DNA of 48,298 nucleotides, from the NCBI GenBank assembly GCA_013911165.1, contig JACETR010000013.1, positions 1-48,298 of the forward strand. Reading direction: 5' to 3'. The DNA is from Planctomycetota bacterium (GTDB lineage: Bacteria; Planctomycetota; UBA8108; UBA1146). Below are positions 17,015 to 25,413 of the stretch, in pieces. Each line of letters opens with the position of its first letter. Position 1 is the first letter of the stretch. The position numbers and the translations under genes were made by a program. The notes beneath the pieces were generated by a model that worked only from the letters and a program-made list of their open reading frames with translations, did no database searches and was not told where the DNA came from.

Positions 17015-17076
17015 AAAGTTGACCTTTCACGGACGATCGGCAAGCCCTGATTACTGACAGCCGATTTGTTTCCCTG

Positions 17077-17126
17077 CAAACTCCTCCCCTCGGTACCGCC
17101 CGAAGGGAGGAGTTTGTTTTTGTTTC
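17077..17126 (+). terminator. Rho-independent terminator after dsbD
   Basis: CAAACTCCTCCC (17077-17088) pairs perfectly with GGGAGGAGTTTG (17105-17116), followed by TTTTTGTTTC. It closes the glutaredoxin-dsbD unit 62 bases after the dsbD stop at 17014, which supports that stop as the true gene end. Confidence 0.92.
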
Positions 17127-17131
17127 AAGTG

Positions 17132-17635
17132 ATGAGCTTTCGCAGTTGGAGAGGCATTCCCGGTCTGCTTGCCCTCGTCTTCCTGTTTTTCTTGTGTGAT
17201 CGGCTGGAAGGACAGATTCCCGGGGGAATGGACTGTCAGGAGGACTGTCCGAATCTGGGAACGCAGCAGATTGCTGTGGATCAGGTGGTTTCACCGGTCA
17301 GTAATCCCTGCTCTGACATGCCGCTCAAGTTGTTGCTCGAGCGTTGGGGATCCACTGTGACCTTCCCCGAGCCCCAGTGTCCACTGTGGGTTTTGCTGAC
17401 TCCCGCCCATGCGGTTGTGACTCCCCGGAATGGCTGCTGTCTTTTCGAGAGGCAGACCCGTGCAGTGCTTCAGCAAAAACTGCACTGCGAGTGCACCAGC
17501 TTTTTTATCTTTTGCTGGAGTCGGGCCTGCCTTCCTTCAGGAGATGCGATTCAGTGGAACAGCGTCGATCATTGGACCTCTTTGCCCTGTCCGGGGAGTG
17601 GGGAAAACACCGATTGTATCGGGAGGACTCCATGA
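17132..17635 (+). CDS. Secreted cysteine-rich hypothetical protein
   Basis: I do not recognise a family. The 167-residue product has a signal peptide (about 1-27, LLALVFLFFLCDRLEG) and about twelve Cys in the mature part, in clusters such as CQEDC, CC, CEC and CWSRAC. This suggests disulfides or metal binding outside the cytoplasm. It lies just after the dsbD terminator, so disulfide handling by DsbD is possible but unproven. The ATG at 17132 has no good Shine-Dalgarno sequence, which lowers confidence. Its stop overlaps the next ATG (ATGA at 17632), a sign that the pair is translated together. Confidence 0.6.
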   Translation: MSFRSWRGIPGLLALVFLFFLCDRLEGQIPGGMDCQEDCPNLGTQQIAVDQVVSPVSNPCSDMPLKLLLERWGSTVTFPEPQCPLWVLLTPAHAVVTPRNGCCLFERQTRAVLQQKLHCECTSFFIFCWSRACLPSGDAIQWNSVDHWTSLPCPGSGENTDCIGRTP

Positions 17636-18990
17636 AGCGGCTTCCCCTTCTGACGATGACAGTGGGGATGATCCTCGCCCTGTGGATGTTCATCGGCATT
17701 GGCAGGGATCACGACAGGATCGGATCCGGTTTGACGAGTCCTTCCGAAGGCAGTCTTGAGCTGACCCAGAGTGAACCCGCTGTGGAGTCTTCCGGAGATT
17801 CCGGGAATCAGATCTTCGAAGAGTATGAATCATCCGATTCTGGTGAACCCATCACCCCGGCTCAGAATCCCTCACCAGTTTCCACCCTGAGGAGTGGGCC
17901 CTGGAGCGAACCTCTTCTGCGACTGATCGAAAAGGGCAAGCACAGTTCGGATGTGGCACAGGAACTGACAGACCTTCTCGAATGCCAAAACGGTATCGGG
18001 GATCAACTGTTGCAACTGTTGGCAGAAGGGCAGGGAACTCTCTTTGAGAAGAGGGCTCTGCTGGTTGCTCTGGGAACGGCTTTGTCGATGAATCCGATTC
18101 CTCCAGGAATCTGGATCGATCGTCGTGGTGTTCTCGAGTGGGCGGTGGATTTGTGGATCGAGGGATTTGAGGATTTCGATCATTTGAATCGTTGGTTCGA
18201 TTCCACGAGGGGAATCGATGGGAATCTGTCCTTCTCACTCATCGACGACTTCTTGTCGGAGCCGGAGAAATACCCTGAGGGATCGGCAATGCGGACTCGC
18301 TGGAGAGAGGTGGTTCTCCGTGGCCTGAAATCAGAGATGAGTCAGAAAACACCGCCGTGGTTGGAGCAATGGACCCTCGACTGGCTGGAATCGGAAGATG
18401 CTGAGTTTCAAAAAATTGCCCAGGGTGTCGTTGCCCACATGTACTCGAGTGAAGATTCCAGTTTCCGAAAAAAGGTGCTTTCCAGAATCCGTACCCGGGA
18501 CATCCCGACTCAGTTGGACGTCGGAAAAGGAATCTTGCTTCAATCAGATGGGCAGGAACTGATTCGAGTACTGGATGAATGGGCGGATTTTTTCATCCGC
18601 AACGAGTACCGGGGAAGTGAATTGTTGACCGCTTTTCATCGAGCCCGGGAACAGCCGCTGAAACCGCTTCTCTATCGCAGAGGTGACAAGGTCGATTCAG
18701 ATTCCTATCGGTTATGGGTCCTCTATGGGGCTCTCGGTGGAAGAGATTCCGGGGGGAGTTATCCTTCGGAGTGGATGCAGACACTGGAGGAGACGGCACG
18801 GCTCGATCCTTCTCAGGGAGTGAGGTTTCTGGCATTGCGATTGTGTGCCATGGGCTGGGGGCAGCGCTCTGAAGAAGAGTGGACCGCGTTGACTCGAATC
18901 TCTGGAGTAAACCCGGAACAGTTGAACCAGGCGCACGGCTTGTTTCAGGGAACCCGCGAGAAGTTTTACGGACCCCGGGAAAATGAATGA
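17632..18990 (+). CDS. Membrane-anchored hypothetical protein, mostly helical
   Basis: A 452-residue protein of unknown function. It has an N-terminal membrane segment (about 5-23, PLLTMTVGMILALWMFIGI), a Ser/Glu/Pro-rich linker to about 85, then a helical region without motifs I can name. Its make-up resembles the 884-residue protein at 7.8 kb (anchor, acidic linker, helical repeats). The ATG has GGAGG six bases upstream and overlaps the previous stop. It converges with the small zinc-ribbon gene at 19026. Confidence 0.75.
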   Translation: MKRLPLLTMTVGMILALWMFIGIGRDHDRIGSGLTSPSEGSLELTQSEPAVESSGDSGNQIFEEYESSDSGEPITPAQNPSPVSTLRSGPWSEPLLRLIEKGKHSSDVAQELTDLLECQNGIGDQLLQLLAEGQGTLFEKRALLVALGTALSMNPIPPGIWIDRRGVLEWAVDLWIEGFEDFDHLNRWFDSTRGIDGNLSFSLIDDFLSEPEKYPEGSAMRTRWREVVLRGLKSEMSQKTPPWLEQWTLDWLESEDAEFQKIAQGVVAHMYSSEDSSFRKKVLSRIRTRDIPTQLDVGKGILLQSDGQELIRVLDEWADFFIRNEYRGSELLTAFHRAREQPLKPLLYRRGDKVDSDSYRLWVLYGALGGRDSGGSYPSEWMQTLEETARLDPSQGVRFLALRLCAMGWGQRSEEEWTALTRISGVNPEQLNQAHGLFQGTREKFYGPRENE

Positions 18991-18992
18991 GG

Positions 18993-19010
18993 CTTCGGGT
19001 AGAACCGAAG
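18993..19010. terminator. Possible bidirectional terminator hairpin
   Basis: CTTCGG and CCGAAG pair around six bases in the 35-base gap between two convergent genes. On the - strand a moderately T-rich stretch (TCATTCATTTTCC) follows. Weak by itself; the position is what suggests a terminator. Confidence 0.4.
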
Positions 19011-19025
19011 GTCATCGGCGGGGGG

Positions 19026-19352
19026 TTACCGAAGGCGAATCCCGCAATCGGGGCACTCTTCAGCTTCTTCGGGAATGCTGGTCATACAGGCGGGACAGGC
19101 AGAGCCGTTCGTTTCCGGTTCGTGTGATCCATCTGGAGCATTCTCCGCAGCGAGAGCGGCAAGAACCTGTTGGGTGGCTGGAAGATCGGTTCTCGCGACC
19201 GCGAGAATCAGTTGGGTTCCTCAGCCTCCGGGAACCGTCTGGACCATGGGGGCGATACCGGCGGTTTCGAGAGCCTGGGCAAGAGCTCGAATCTCAGAGG
19301 GGCCCCCTTTGCCGATAGGAACCCAGTCCTCCGGTTGAAGTTCCTGGTTCAA
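19026..19352 (-). CDS. Small zinc-ribbon protein, putative selenoprotein (Sec44), unknown family
   Basis: Read through the TGA at 19223-19221, the frame gives 108 residues. The N-terminal part (WVPIGKGG... ALAQALETAGIAPMVQTVPGG-U44-GTQLILAVARTDLPATQQVL) resembles a small ferredoxin-like alpha/beta domain, perhaps DUF2007-like. An acidic linker follows, then a C-terminal zinc ribbon, C86-P-A-C89 and C100-P-D-C103. The zinc ribbon lies entirely after the TGA and in the same frame, so translation must pass the TGA to make it. A hairpin with a GGUC loop lies 20 bases after the TGA. The start is TTG at 19352 with GAGG five bases upstream, seven bases after the nfo stop. It is the last gene of the cytochrome c maturation operon. 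Unlike most redox selenoproteins there is no nearby Cys partner; the motif is GGUG. A pseudogene is the main alternative. Confidence 0.72.
19190..19223 (-). promoter_or_regulatory. Candidate bacterial SECIS element with GGUC loop
   Basis: After the TGA (19223-19221) come 13 bases, then TTCTCGC (19207-19201), loop GGTC (19200-19197) and GCGAGAA (19196-19190): a perfect 7-bp stem. GGAA right after the TGA can also pair with TTCC at 19183-19180. The loop starts 20 bases after the TGA. GGUC is the apical loop of the E. coli fdhF SECIS hairpin that SelB binds. Within the coding frame it specifies ordinary residues. Confidence 0.78.
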
Positions 19353-19359
19353 GAAAGCC

Positions 19360-20268
19360 TCATTTCTTTTTTGCCAGTTTTTCCAGCAATGAAAGGTTCT
19401 GTTGATCCATGTCCTCAACCTTGGGAGTCTCGAGAATTTTGGGAATACCGGCAAAACGGTCGTCCTGCATGACGAACTGGAACCCCTTTTTGCCGATCAG
19501 GCCGTCGCCGATGTGCATATGGCGATCGAGGTGACTGCCCAGGTCTCCCTTGCTGTCATTCAGGTGAAGGGCAAAGACGCGACGGGCACCGAGTACTTTG
19601 TCGAGTTGCTTCATCGTCTCCTGATAGCCTTCTTCGGTACGAAGCTCGTAACCGGCGGCAAACATGTGGCAGGTATCGATACAGGTTCCGGTTCTTTCCG
19701 GCGTATCGATGGCGGCCAACAGATCACGCAGTTCCTCGAAGGATCTTCCCATAGTGGATCCTCCACCGGCGGTGTTTTCGAGGAGGACACGAGTCTTGAC
19801 ATGGGGGACCTGGTCAAAGGCCTCGCGCATGCCTGCAGCGATGCGTTCGATACCTGCCTCCACGCCGCTGCCGACATGGGCTCCGGGGTGCATGACGAGG
19901 AAATCGAGACCGAGCAACTCCGCCCGCTCCAGTTCATCGGCGAAGGCGGCGATGGATTTCTGGAACAGCTCCTCCTTGGGAGAGGCGAGATTGATCAGGT
20001 AGGAGTCGTGGCTGAGGAGGGGATGGGCACCCCATTCCTCGACGGCGGCATGAAACTTTTCAACATGCTTGGGGTCGATGGGTTTTTGCACCCAGCGACT
20101 GGCATTTTTGGTGAAGATCTGCAGAGCCCGGATCTCCAGCTCGATCGCTTCCTCGACGGCTTTCCAGGGGCCTCCGGAAACTGAGAGATGGCTGCCAAGG
20201 CAATTTCGGTCTTCAGCATTCTTGAAGCTTTTGCGCAGTTTTCTCTGTCCAGCGGTGGCGGTGGGCAT
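19360..20268 (-). CDS. nfo: Endonuclease IV (AP endonuclease)
   Basis: Nfo cuts DNA 5' of abasic sites in base-excision repair and uses three zinc ions. Recognisable blocks are GSHLSVSGG, FTKNASRW, HDSYLINLASP, VMHPGAHVGSG, LLENTAGGGSTMG, CIDTCHMFAAGY, FALHLNDSKG, DRHMHIGDG and LETPK, which supply the His, Asp and Glu zinc ligands. It has 302 residues, slightly longer than E. coli Nfo through a basic N-terminal extension. ATG at 20268 has AAGGA seven bases upstream. It lies 21 bases after gph and seven before the putative selenoprotein. Confidence 0.96.
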   Translation of the reverse strand: MPTATAGQRKLRKSFKNAEDRNCLGSHLSVSGGPWKAVEEAIELEIRALQIFTKNASRWVQKPIDPKHVEKFHAAVEEWGAHPLLSHDSYLINLASPKEELFQKSIAAFADELERAELLGLDFLVMHPGAHVGSGVEAGIERIAAGMREAFDQVPHVKTRVLLENTAGGGSTMGRSFEELRDLLAAIDTPERTGTCIDTCHMFAAGYELRTEEGYQETMKQLDKVLGARRVFALHLNDSKGDLGSHLDRHMHIGDGLIGKKGFQFVMQDDRFAGIPKILETPKVEDMDQQNLSLLEKLAKKK

Positions 20269-20289
20269 CGTCGTTCCTTTCGCAGGAAG

Positions 20290-20958
20290 TCAGTCGATGA
20301 GCGGGATCATTTCTGAAATCTCGGCCATCCAGTGATCCGGTTCTGGAGGCGTGATTTGACCATAACCTCCCCGGAGACCCAGTGTCAGGACTCCGGCGGC
20401 TTTTCCGGTTGAAAAATCGACGGCAGAATCGCCGACATAAACGGTCTGGTCGACCCGGCACTGATTCAAATCCATCAGTTGGTGAAGTCCCGCGGGGTCC
20501 GGTTTGGGAGTGCCGGCATCCTCCGGACAGTAAATCTGTTTCCAGGGAAACGCCTTCGTCAGTTGAGGTCTCAGCACTTCGGTGACCCGACGCGGCTTGT
20601 TGGTCAGAATGGCACCGGCGATCTGTCGTTGATTCAGATGCTGGAGCAACTCGAGGGCCCCGGGTAGCCAGCGAATCTGGTGATCAGGAAGTCCCGCTTC
20701 TTCAATGTAGATGGCCCTGAATGCCTGATAGAGATCTTCAGTGCTCTCGTCCGCCATGGCGAGGTCTGTCAGAAGTGCTTTGCACAACTCACGGGCGCCA
20801 TGGCCCACTGCTCCTCTGACCGTCTCCTCTGTGAGATGAGATCCACCTCGAGAGGTGCGGAAACGGTTCACTGCCGAGGCAATATCGCCGATGGAATCGA
20901 TGAGAGTTCCATCGAGATCAAAGACGACGAGCTTCGGTGAGAAAGACAGTCGTTCCAT
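20290..20958 (-). CDS. gph: HAD-family phosphatase, phosphoglycolate phosphatase-like
   Basis: A 222-residue HAD hydrolase with the nucleophile motif FDLDGTLIDS, motif II LTNKPR, the Lys in GTPKPDP and the acidic motif YVGDSAVDFSTGKAAG. The helical cap (about 20-90) places it with Gph/PGP enzymes that remove phosphate from 2-phosphoglycolate, formed from oxidised DNA ends. The neighbour nfo makes that DNA-repair role plausible, but other small sugar phosphates are possible substrates. ATG at 20958 overlaps the ccsA stop (TAATG), and longer upstream extensions lack homology. Confidence 0.88.
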   Translation of the reverse strand: MERLSFSPKLVVFDLDGTLIDSIGDIASAVNRFRTSRGGSHLTEETVRGAVGHGARELCKALLTDLAMADESTEDLYQAFRAIYIEEAGLPDHQIRWLPGALELLQHLNQRQIAGAILTNKPRRVTEVLRPQLTKAFPWKQIYCPEDAGTPKPDPAGLHQLMDLNQCRVDQTVYVGDSAVDFSTGKAAGVLTLGLRGGYGQITPPEPDHWMAEISEMIPLID

Positions 20959-23054
20959 TAACCTGTAGCTGCGGATTCGGCAGGAGGGGCAGGGGGTTCC
21001 TTGCCACCGCCGTTCTTTTGCAACAGGCCAATGCCCATGACGATCATTTCGAGGGCAAAGAAGCCCGCAAGGAGCTTGAAGATGCCGTCGGTAAATCCGT
21101 AACTGTGAAGACCAACCCCCAGCAGGTTCACGCCCCACCAGGAAAAGGCGATGATCATCGCGTTGAGGACACTGAGGACATGAACACCGCGGTCACGGAT
21201 GTAGCCACCCATTCTGAGATGAAGAATGATCAACTCAGCCAGGCAGATCATCAGTGCACCATTCTCCTTCGGATCCCAGCCCCAGAATCGACCCCACGAG
21301 TAGTTGGCCCAGATACCACCGAGAATCGTGCCGACGATACTGAAGAAGAGACCGAAACAGAGTGTTCCGTAGACCATACGAGTCAGACTCTTGTAGTAAC
21401 TTGGATCCGATTTTTTGACACCGAGCATCTTGGAAAAGATCCACACATGGGAGATGGCGGCAGCCAGCAATCCTGCGGCGTATCCGAGGGTCACGGTGGT
21501 GACGTGTGTCGACAGCCAGAAGTTCGTATCGAGAACCGCAACCAGACTCGGCATCGTATCACCTGCGGTGACCGCCTCCTTCAACTCATAGCGGTTACTG
21601 AGGAAGCAGCCCAGTGCCCCCAAGAAGGTGGAGACGGTCAGGGCGATATTGCGTCGATCGTAGTACTCAAGAGCTTGGGCCGTGAGCACGCAGCAGCCGG
21701 TGATAAAGAGGATCGTCTCGTACAGTGTGGTGACCGGGGGACGCCCTTGAATCAAACAGCGGATGGTGACGCCGGCGATCAGCATTCCCACCCCTGAAAG
21801 GCTCAGAATCCACGTCAGCTTTTTGGGAGCTTTGCTCTGGGGAGCAAGCCAGCCCAGGCAGCTCACGATAAAGCCGAGAAGGAAGAGGACCAGCGCCTTG
21901 GTGAAGTAATCCATGTTGTAGAAGGAGACTTCAGTGGAGATGTGTTTTCCCGAATCCTGCGTTGCGGCCAGATTTCTCAGGGTCGCACCAAAGTTGGTCG
22001 CCTCAGCCAGAAACTGCGGGCGGTCATCAAGGAGGTAAGGCAATCTTTCAAGGCTGCTGAGTGCCTTGCCGCGCTCCTCAGTATTTTTCATCACCAGGGC
22101 TTCCTGGATTACTTCTGACGAAGTGGTCCAGACGACGGGCAGGTTTTCCTCGGTCTGAATCACTTCTTCCGGAGGAAACCAGTTGTACCCCATCCCTGAA
22201 ATTTCCAGGGAACGGATCAGGTCTTCCTGCAGACTGCGCAAGGCTTCGATGACAGCAGGCCGACGATCTTCAGGGATTGCGAGAAGATTATCGCGATCGG
22301 TCAACTCTGCCATCTGATCGATGTGTTGGAGAATGGGGGAGTATCCCGGTGGCGGGTTCTCGCCAAAGATTGCAGTCAATTCTTCGACGGTATTGAGCCC
22401 AAAAGTCTTGCGGGCTGAATCCATCGAGTAAAGGAGGACTTCCAACTCGCGAATGTCCTGCATCAACTGGATGGTTTGACGCTCGACGAGAGTCCATTCC
22501 TTGGCTTCCGGCTTCGCCTGAGTGATTCTGCGGGCACTCTCGAAGAGTGTCGGCAAGACCGGCTCCAATTGATCAAAACTGTAGCGATCACTGCGTCGGA
22601 AGTTCGTGGTATCAAAACCGATGCCGGTGAGGACCTCAGCATTGGGGACGTGAATGCAGCGGTACTGTTTGGCGACTTCGGGGTAAAACATGAAATCCAG
22701 AGCCCATGCTACCGGATCCAATTTTTCGTCTTCCAGTTTCAGCGTTCTTCTGCCGTTGGCCTTGAGCATCAGGAAGCCGGCGAAGGTCTGGAACGGTTTC
22801 ACACGCCCACCGTGCTGGATTGGCCAGCGAGCCACTTCATCCAGAGTCTCCTGAGACCAGGGAACACGAGACGATGCAGCGCGAGACGATGCAGCACCCT
22901 TGGCAGTGGGAGCTGCGGGTTCTCCATAGGTGTTGGCAGGCTCTGGTGAGTCAGACGCCGGGGCGTCCTGTGCAAGGACCGGGAAAGCCGTTGCAGGCAG
23001 GCTCATGAGGACCAGCAGAATCAGCAGGAAAGATCTTTGGAGGAAAGTGTTCAT
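20958..23054 (-). CDS. ccsA: Cytochrome c biogenesis protein CcsA (System II), long form
   Basis: CcsA carries heme to the periplasmic side and, with ResB/CcsB, ligates it to apocytochrome c. The product has 698 residues: signal peptide (1-29); a long periplasmic domain (about 60-375) with WPIQHGGRVKPFQTFA, a block I know from Planctomycetes/Bacteroidetes CcsA proteins; then the multi-span heme-handling domain, with the Trp-rich WWD motif from W587 (WGRFWGWDPKEN) to N598. Conserved His residues flank it (STHV, LHSYGF). It overlaps resB by ATGA and gph by TAATG. The operon also has trxA, and the facing dsbD could keep the cytochrome CxxCH thiols reduced. Confidence 0.93.
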   Translation of the reverse strand: MNTFLQRSFLLILLVLMSLPATAFPVLAQDAPASDSPEPANTYGEPAAPTAKGAASSRAASSRVPWSQETLDEVARWPIQHGGRVKPFQTFAGFLMLKANGRRTLKLEDEKLDPVAWALDFMFYPEVAKQYRCIHVPNAEVLTGIGFDTTNFRRSDRYSFDQLEPVLPTLFESARRITQAKPEAKEWTLVERQTIQLMQDIRELEVLLYSMDSARKTFGLNTVEELTAIFGENPPPGYSPILQHIDQMAELTDRDNLLAIPEDRRPAVIEALRSLQEDLIRSLEISGMGYNWFPPEEVIQTEENLPVVWTTSSEVIQEALVMKNTEERGKALSSLERLPYLLDDRPQFLAEATNFGATLRNLAATQDSGKHISTEVSFYNMDYFTKALVLFLLGFIVSCLGWLAPQSKAPKKLTWILSLSGVGMLIAGVTIRCLIQGRPPVTTLYETILFITGCCVLTAQALEYYDRRNIALTVSTFLGALGCFLSNRYELKEAVTAGDTMPSLVAVLDTNFWLSTHVTTVTLGYAAGLLAAAISHVWIFSKMLGVKKSDPSYYKSLTRMVYGTLCFGLFFSIVGTILGGIWANYSWGRFWGWDPKENGALMICLAELIILHLRMGGYIRDRGVHVLSVLNAMIIAFSWWGVNLLGVGLHSYGFTDGIFKLLAGFFALEMIVMGIGLLQKNGGGKEPPAPPAESAATG

Positions 23055-24262
23055 GCGGCCTCCTGTTGCAATCTCTTCGATTGCCTGCGCCCGTAGGCGA
23101 GGAATTTCTGAACGAAGGCAAGGCCCATTCCCAGTGCGATGATGATGCAGGAATAGAGGGGCCAGTGGTCAGAGGGGTTGTGAACGACGGCGAAGACACT
23201 GAAGAGTTCATCGCCGGGCTTGGCATCCGGGGGACCCCATGAAGATTGGAAGAGAATCAGCCCCTGATCCCTGAGGGGATCATTCATTTCGATGCGGACA
23301 TTTCGCCGGCCACCCTCGGAGATCTGGGTGACATCGCTACGGAACTCCTTGGCCATGGTGATGCCGGGGTAATCCACTTTTTCAAAGTTGTCGAGTTGGA
23401 TGGTGAAGGGCATCGAGTGTCTGACTTTTCGTATCGCCACGACCCAGGTCTTGCCTTCATGCTGGAAAGCCCAGGGATAGTTCTGGCCACCCCAAAGAAA
23501 GGTTTTACCTTCCTTGCCTGCTTCCTTGTCCTCGGGTCCCTTGTGAATCCAGGCGACCAATCCGGGCATGTTGCGTTCATTTTCCGGGTCCATCGTTTCT
23601 GATTTCAGATACCAGTCATCGATGGTCACGGTTCCTTCTGGAACTGCTTCGCCGGCCGTGACTTGTTGAGGCCTGCAGTTTCCATGAATGAATTCAAGGT
23701 TCAGGAAGAAGGGAACTCCATCAGCGGGAGCAACGGTGAGGGTGTCACGCCCACGCCAGAATCGCTCGTGCAGGGTCTTCTCGGTGACTTCGCCCGTATC
23801 CGCCTCAAAGACAGAGATTTCCCACTCGTGGTGACTGATGTATTCGGATGCTTTCTGGTTTTCCCAAAGACGGAGGTAGCCTTCCTGGCCTGCAAGCAGC
23901 TTCACCAACCCGGCACTCATCATGAGAGCGATACCCACGTGAATCACAAAGACACCGAGATTGTTCTTGTTCAGGCGCAAGCGCAGAATACCGCCCACCA
24001 GAAGGTTGGCAGTAAAGATGATCATGCACAGCATTCCGCCGGGCAGGGGAATCATCGGCTGGCCCCAGGGAGCCCAGGCATCAAGGACGACCCAAGATTC
24101 AAAATATTTCTTTTGGGCTTGATAGATGCCCATGTTGGTCTGATCCATCGTTCCCAGAAAGGTCAGGATCAGGAGGAACGTCATCATCAGCGCTGCGAGT
24201 CCCAGCGAACCGAAAGATTTGATGATTCTGGAATCCCAAAAGGATGGGTTGGAAGAACTCAT
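23051..24262 (-). CDS. resB: ResB-like cytochrome c biogenesis protein (System II)
   Basis: ResB/CcsB is the membrane partner of CcsA in cytochrome c heme ligation. The 403-residue protein has an N-terminal span (about 18-38), a pair of spans (about 70-125, including FVIHVGIALMMSAGLVKLL), a large periplasmic beta-rich domain with the late FQSSWGPPDAKPG block, and a last span near 365-387, the usual ResB layout. It overlaps the lipoprotein gene upstream and ccsA downstream, each by four bases. Sequence divergence from Bacillus ResB is large, so the call also uses its position next to ccsA. Confidence 0.85.
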   Translation of the reverse strand: MSSSNPSFWDSRIIKSFGSLGLAALMMTFLLILTFLGTMDQTNMGIYQAQKKYFESWVVLDAWAPWGQPMIPLPGGMLCMIIFTANLLVGGILRLRLNKNNLGVFVIHVGIALMMSAGLVKLLAGQEGYLRLWENQKASEYISHHEWEISVFEADTGEVTEKTLHERFWRGRDTLTVAPADGVPFFLNLEFIHGNCRPQQVTAGEAVPEGTVTIDDWYLKSETMDPENERNMPGLVAWIHKGPEDKEAGKEGKTFLWGGQNYPWAFQHEGKTWVVAIRKVRHSMPFTIQLDNFEKVDYPGITMAKEFRSDVTQISEGGRRNVRIEMNDPLRDQGLILFQSSWGPPDAKPGDELFSVFAVVHNPSDHWPLYSCIIIALGMGLAFVQKFLAYGRRQSKRLQQEAA

Positions 24263-25380
24263 GAAGTCTCCTTCAGGGACTGGGCCAGGAATTGGATCCC
24301 TTCCCGGGCCGCTTCGACCTCAGGCTTGGGCCCGACCAGTTTGATGAAGACCGCTTTTCCGTCGAGGTTTCGAATCAGACCAATCATGCCCCAATCCGAT
24401 TCCGCAGCGGAGCCCATGCTGGAATAGGAGCCCTCTGCCTCGACCACGTAAGCCTGACCGCCCAACATAGGCATGGTTGGCAAACCGGCGAGATCACCCT
24501 CCTTGAGTGGAGGCTGTCCCATCTCATTGCGCCAGCGATTTACATTCGCAAGGGTGCCTCCGCCATCGCCCCCAAGGATGGTGATCCAACAGCGGGCATC
24601 GGTTCCTGCCGCAAAGGTGACTTCGCGCATCGGCTTCCTGCCCATGGCAGTCCAGCCCTCGGGGGTCTCCCATGAAAGGGGAGAGGCCGCCGGGGGGGAG
24701 GAAGAGGTCGGTGCAGGATTTTGCGCAGCGGTCGCCTGTGAAAGGCTCAGGCCTTCGACAAATTGACTCAGGTTGTCCGCCTCAGCGATCAGGAGATCTT
24801 TGGGACCTGTCGCCTTGAGAAAGACTGTCGCTCCACCGAGGGGGAGGACATAGACGATCATGCGGGCATCTGCGACTGCAGAAGAGCTCATGCCGCCATC
24901 GAAATCACCATCGATCTCGAAGCGAACCCCCTCCATTCCCAGAAGATTGGCTTTTGGCAATGCGGCCAGCGCTTCATTGGAGATCGGTTCCACTCCCATT
25001 TGCTGACACCAGCGGTCGACATTGTCACGAAGAGATCCGCCACCCTGAAAGACGGTCAGATAGCATTCCGTTTGCGGGTTACCGGCGATGCGCAAGTTCA
25101 TGCGACGCATCGAGGTCACTGGAAGTTCGACCCACCCTTCCGGAAGTTCATAGCTTAAATCCGGGGAGGGGGAAGATTCCGGTTGTGCTCTGCGGGCTCC
25201 GAACCTTTGTGAGAGATCAGCGTCGACCAGAACTGGATGTGCTGACTCGGGAATCACCCGATTCTGGTATTGGGGTGGGCCACTGTTTGAAATGCAGCCG
25301 CACGAAAACAGAATCAAGATCACGACAGTGATCCGTGAAAACATTGATTCGAAAGCGAAAGATCTCGATCCGGTTTTCAT
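24259..25380 (-). CDS. Lipoprotein with two tandem repeated domains, cytochrome c maturation operon
   Basis: The 373-residue product begins with a basic stretch and a hydrophobic segment ending LFSCGC, a lipobox-like end with Cys27 or Cys29 as the lipidated residue. Two similar domains of about 125 residues follow (about 74-215 and 233-370). Each opens with LPEGW/TPEGW, has the (R/K)PMREV or MRRMNL strand, a NV(D/N)RW motif, a G-L-P segment and ends VFLKATGPK/VFIKLVGPK. This points to an internal duplication. The function is unknown; its position before resB-ccsA suggests a helper on the periplasmic membrane face. ATG 25380 has GGAGGAG upstream. Confidence 0.82.
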   Translation of the reverse strand: MKTGSRSFAFESMFSRITVVILILFSCGCISNSGPPQYQNRVIPESAHPVLVDADLSQRFGARRAQPESSPSPDLSYELPEGWVELPVTSMRRMNLRIAGNPQTECYLTVFQGGGSLRDNVDRWCQQMGVEPISNEALAALPKANLLGMEGVRFEIDGDFDGGMSSSAVADARMIVYVLPLGGATVFLKATGPKDLLIAEADNLSQFVEGLSLSQATAAQNPAPTSSSPPAASPLSWETPEGWTAMGRKPMREVTFAAGTDARCWITILGGDGGGTLANVNRWRNEMGQPPLKEGDLAGLPTMPMLGGQAYVVEAEGSYSSMGSAAESDWGMIGLIRNLDGKAVFIKLVGPKPEVEAAREGIQFLAQSLKETS

Positions 25381-25413
25381 GCTACTCCTCCGGGTGTGGT
25401 TTCAGCAGCGGAA

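Noticed and set aside
19221..19454. A stand-alone 77-codon protein ending at the TGA, starting at 19454
   Set aside because: The 5' third lies within nfo; the start with a Shine-Dalgarno sequence is TTG 19352, and the zinc ribbon lies beyond the TGA.
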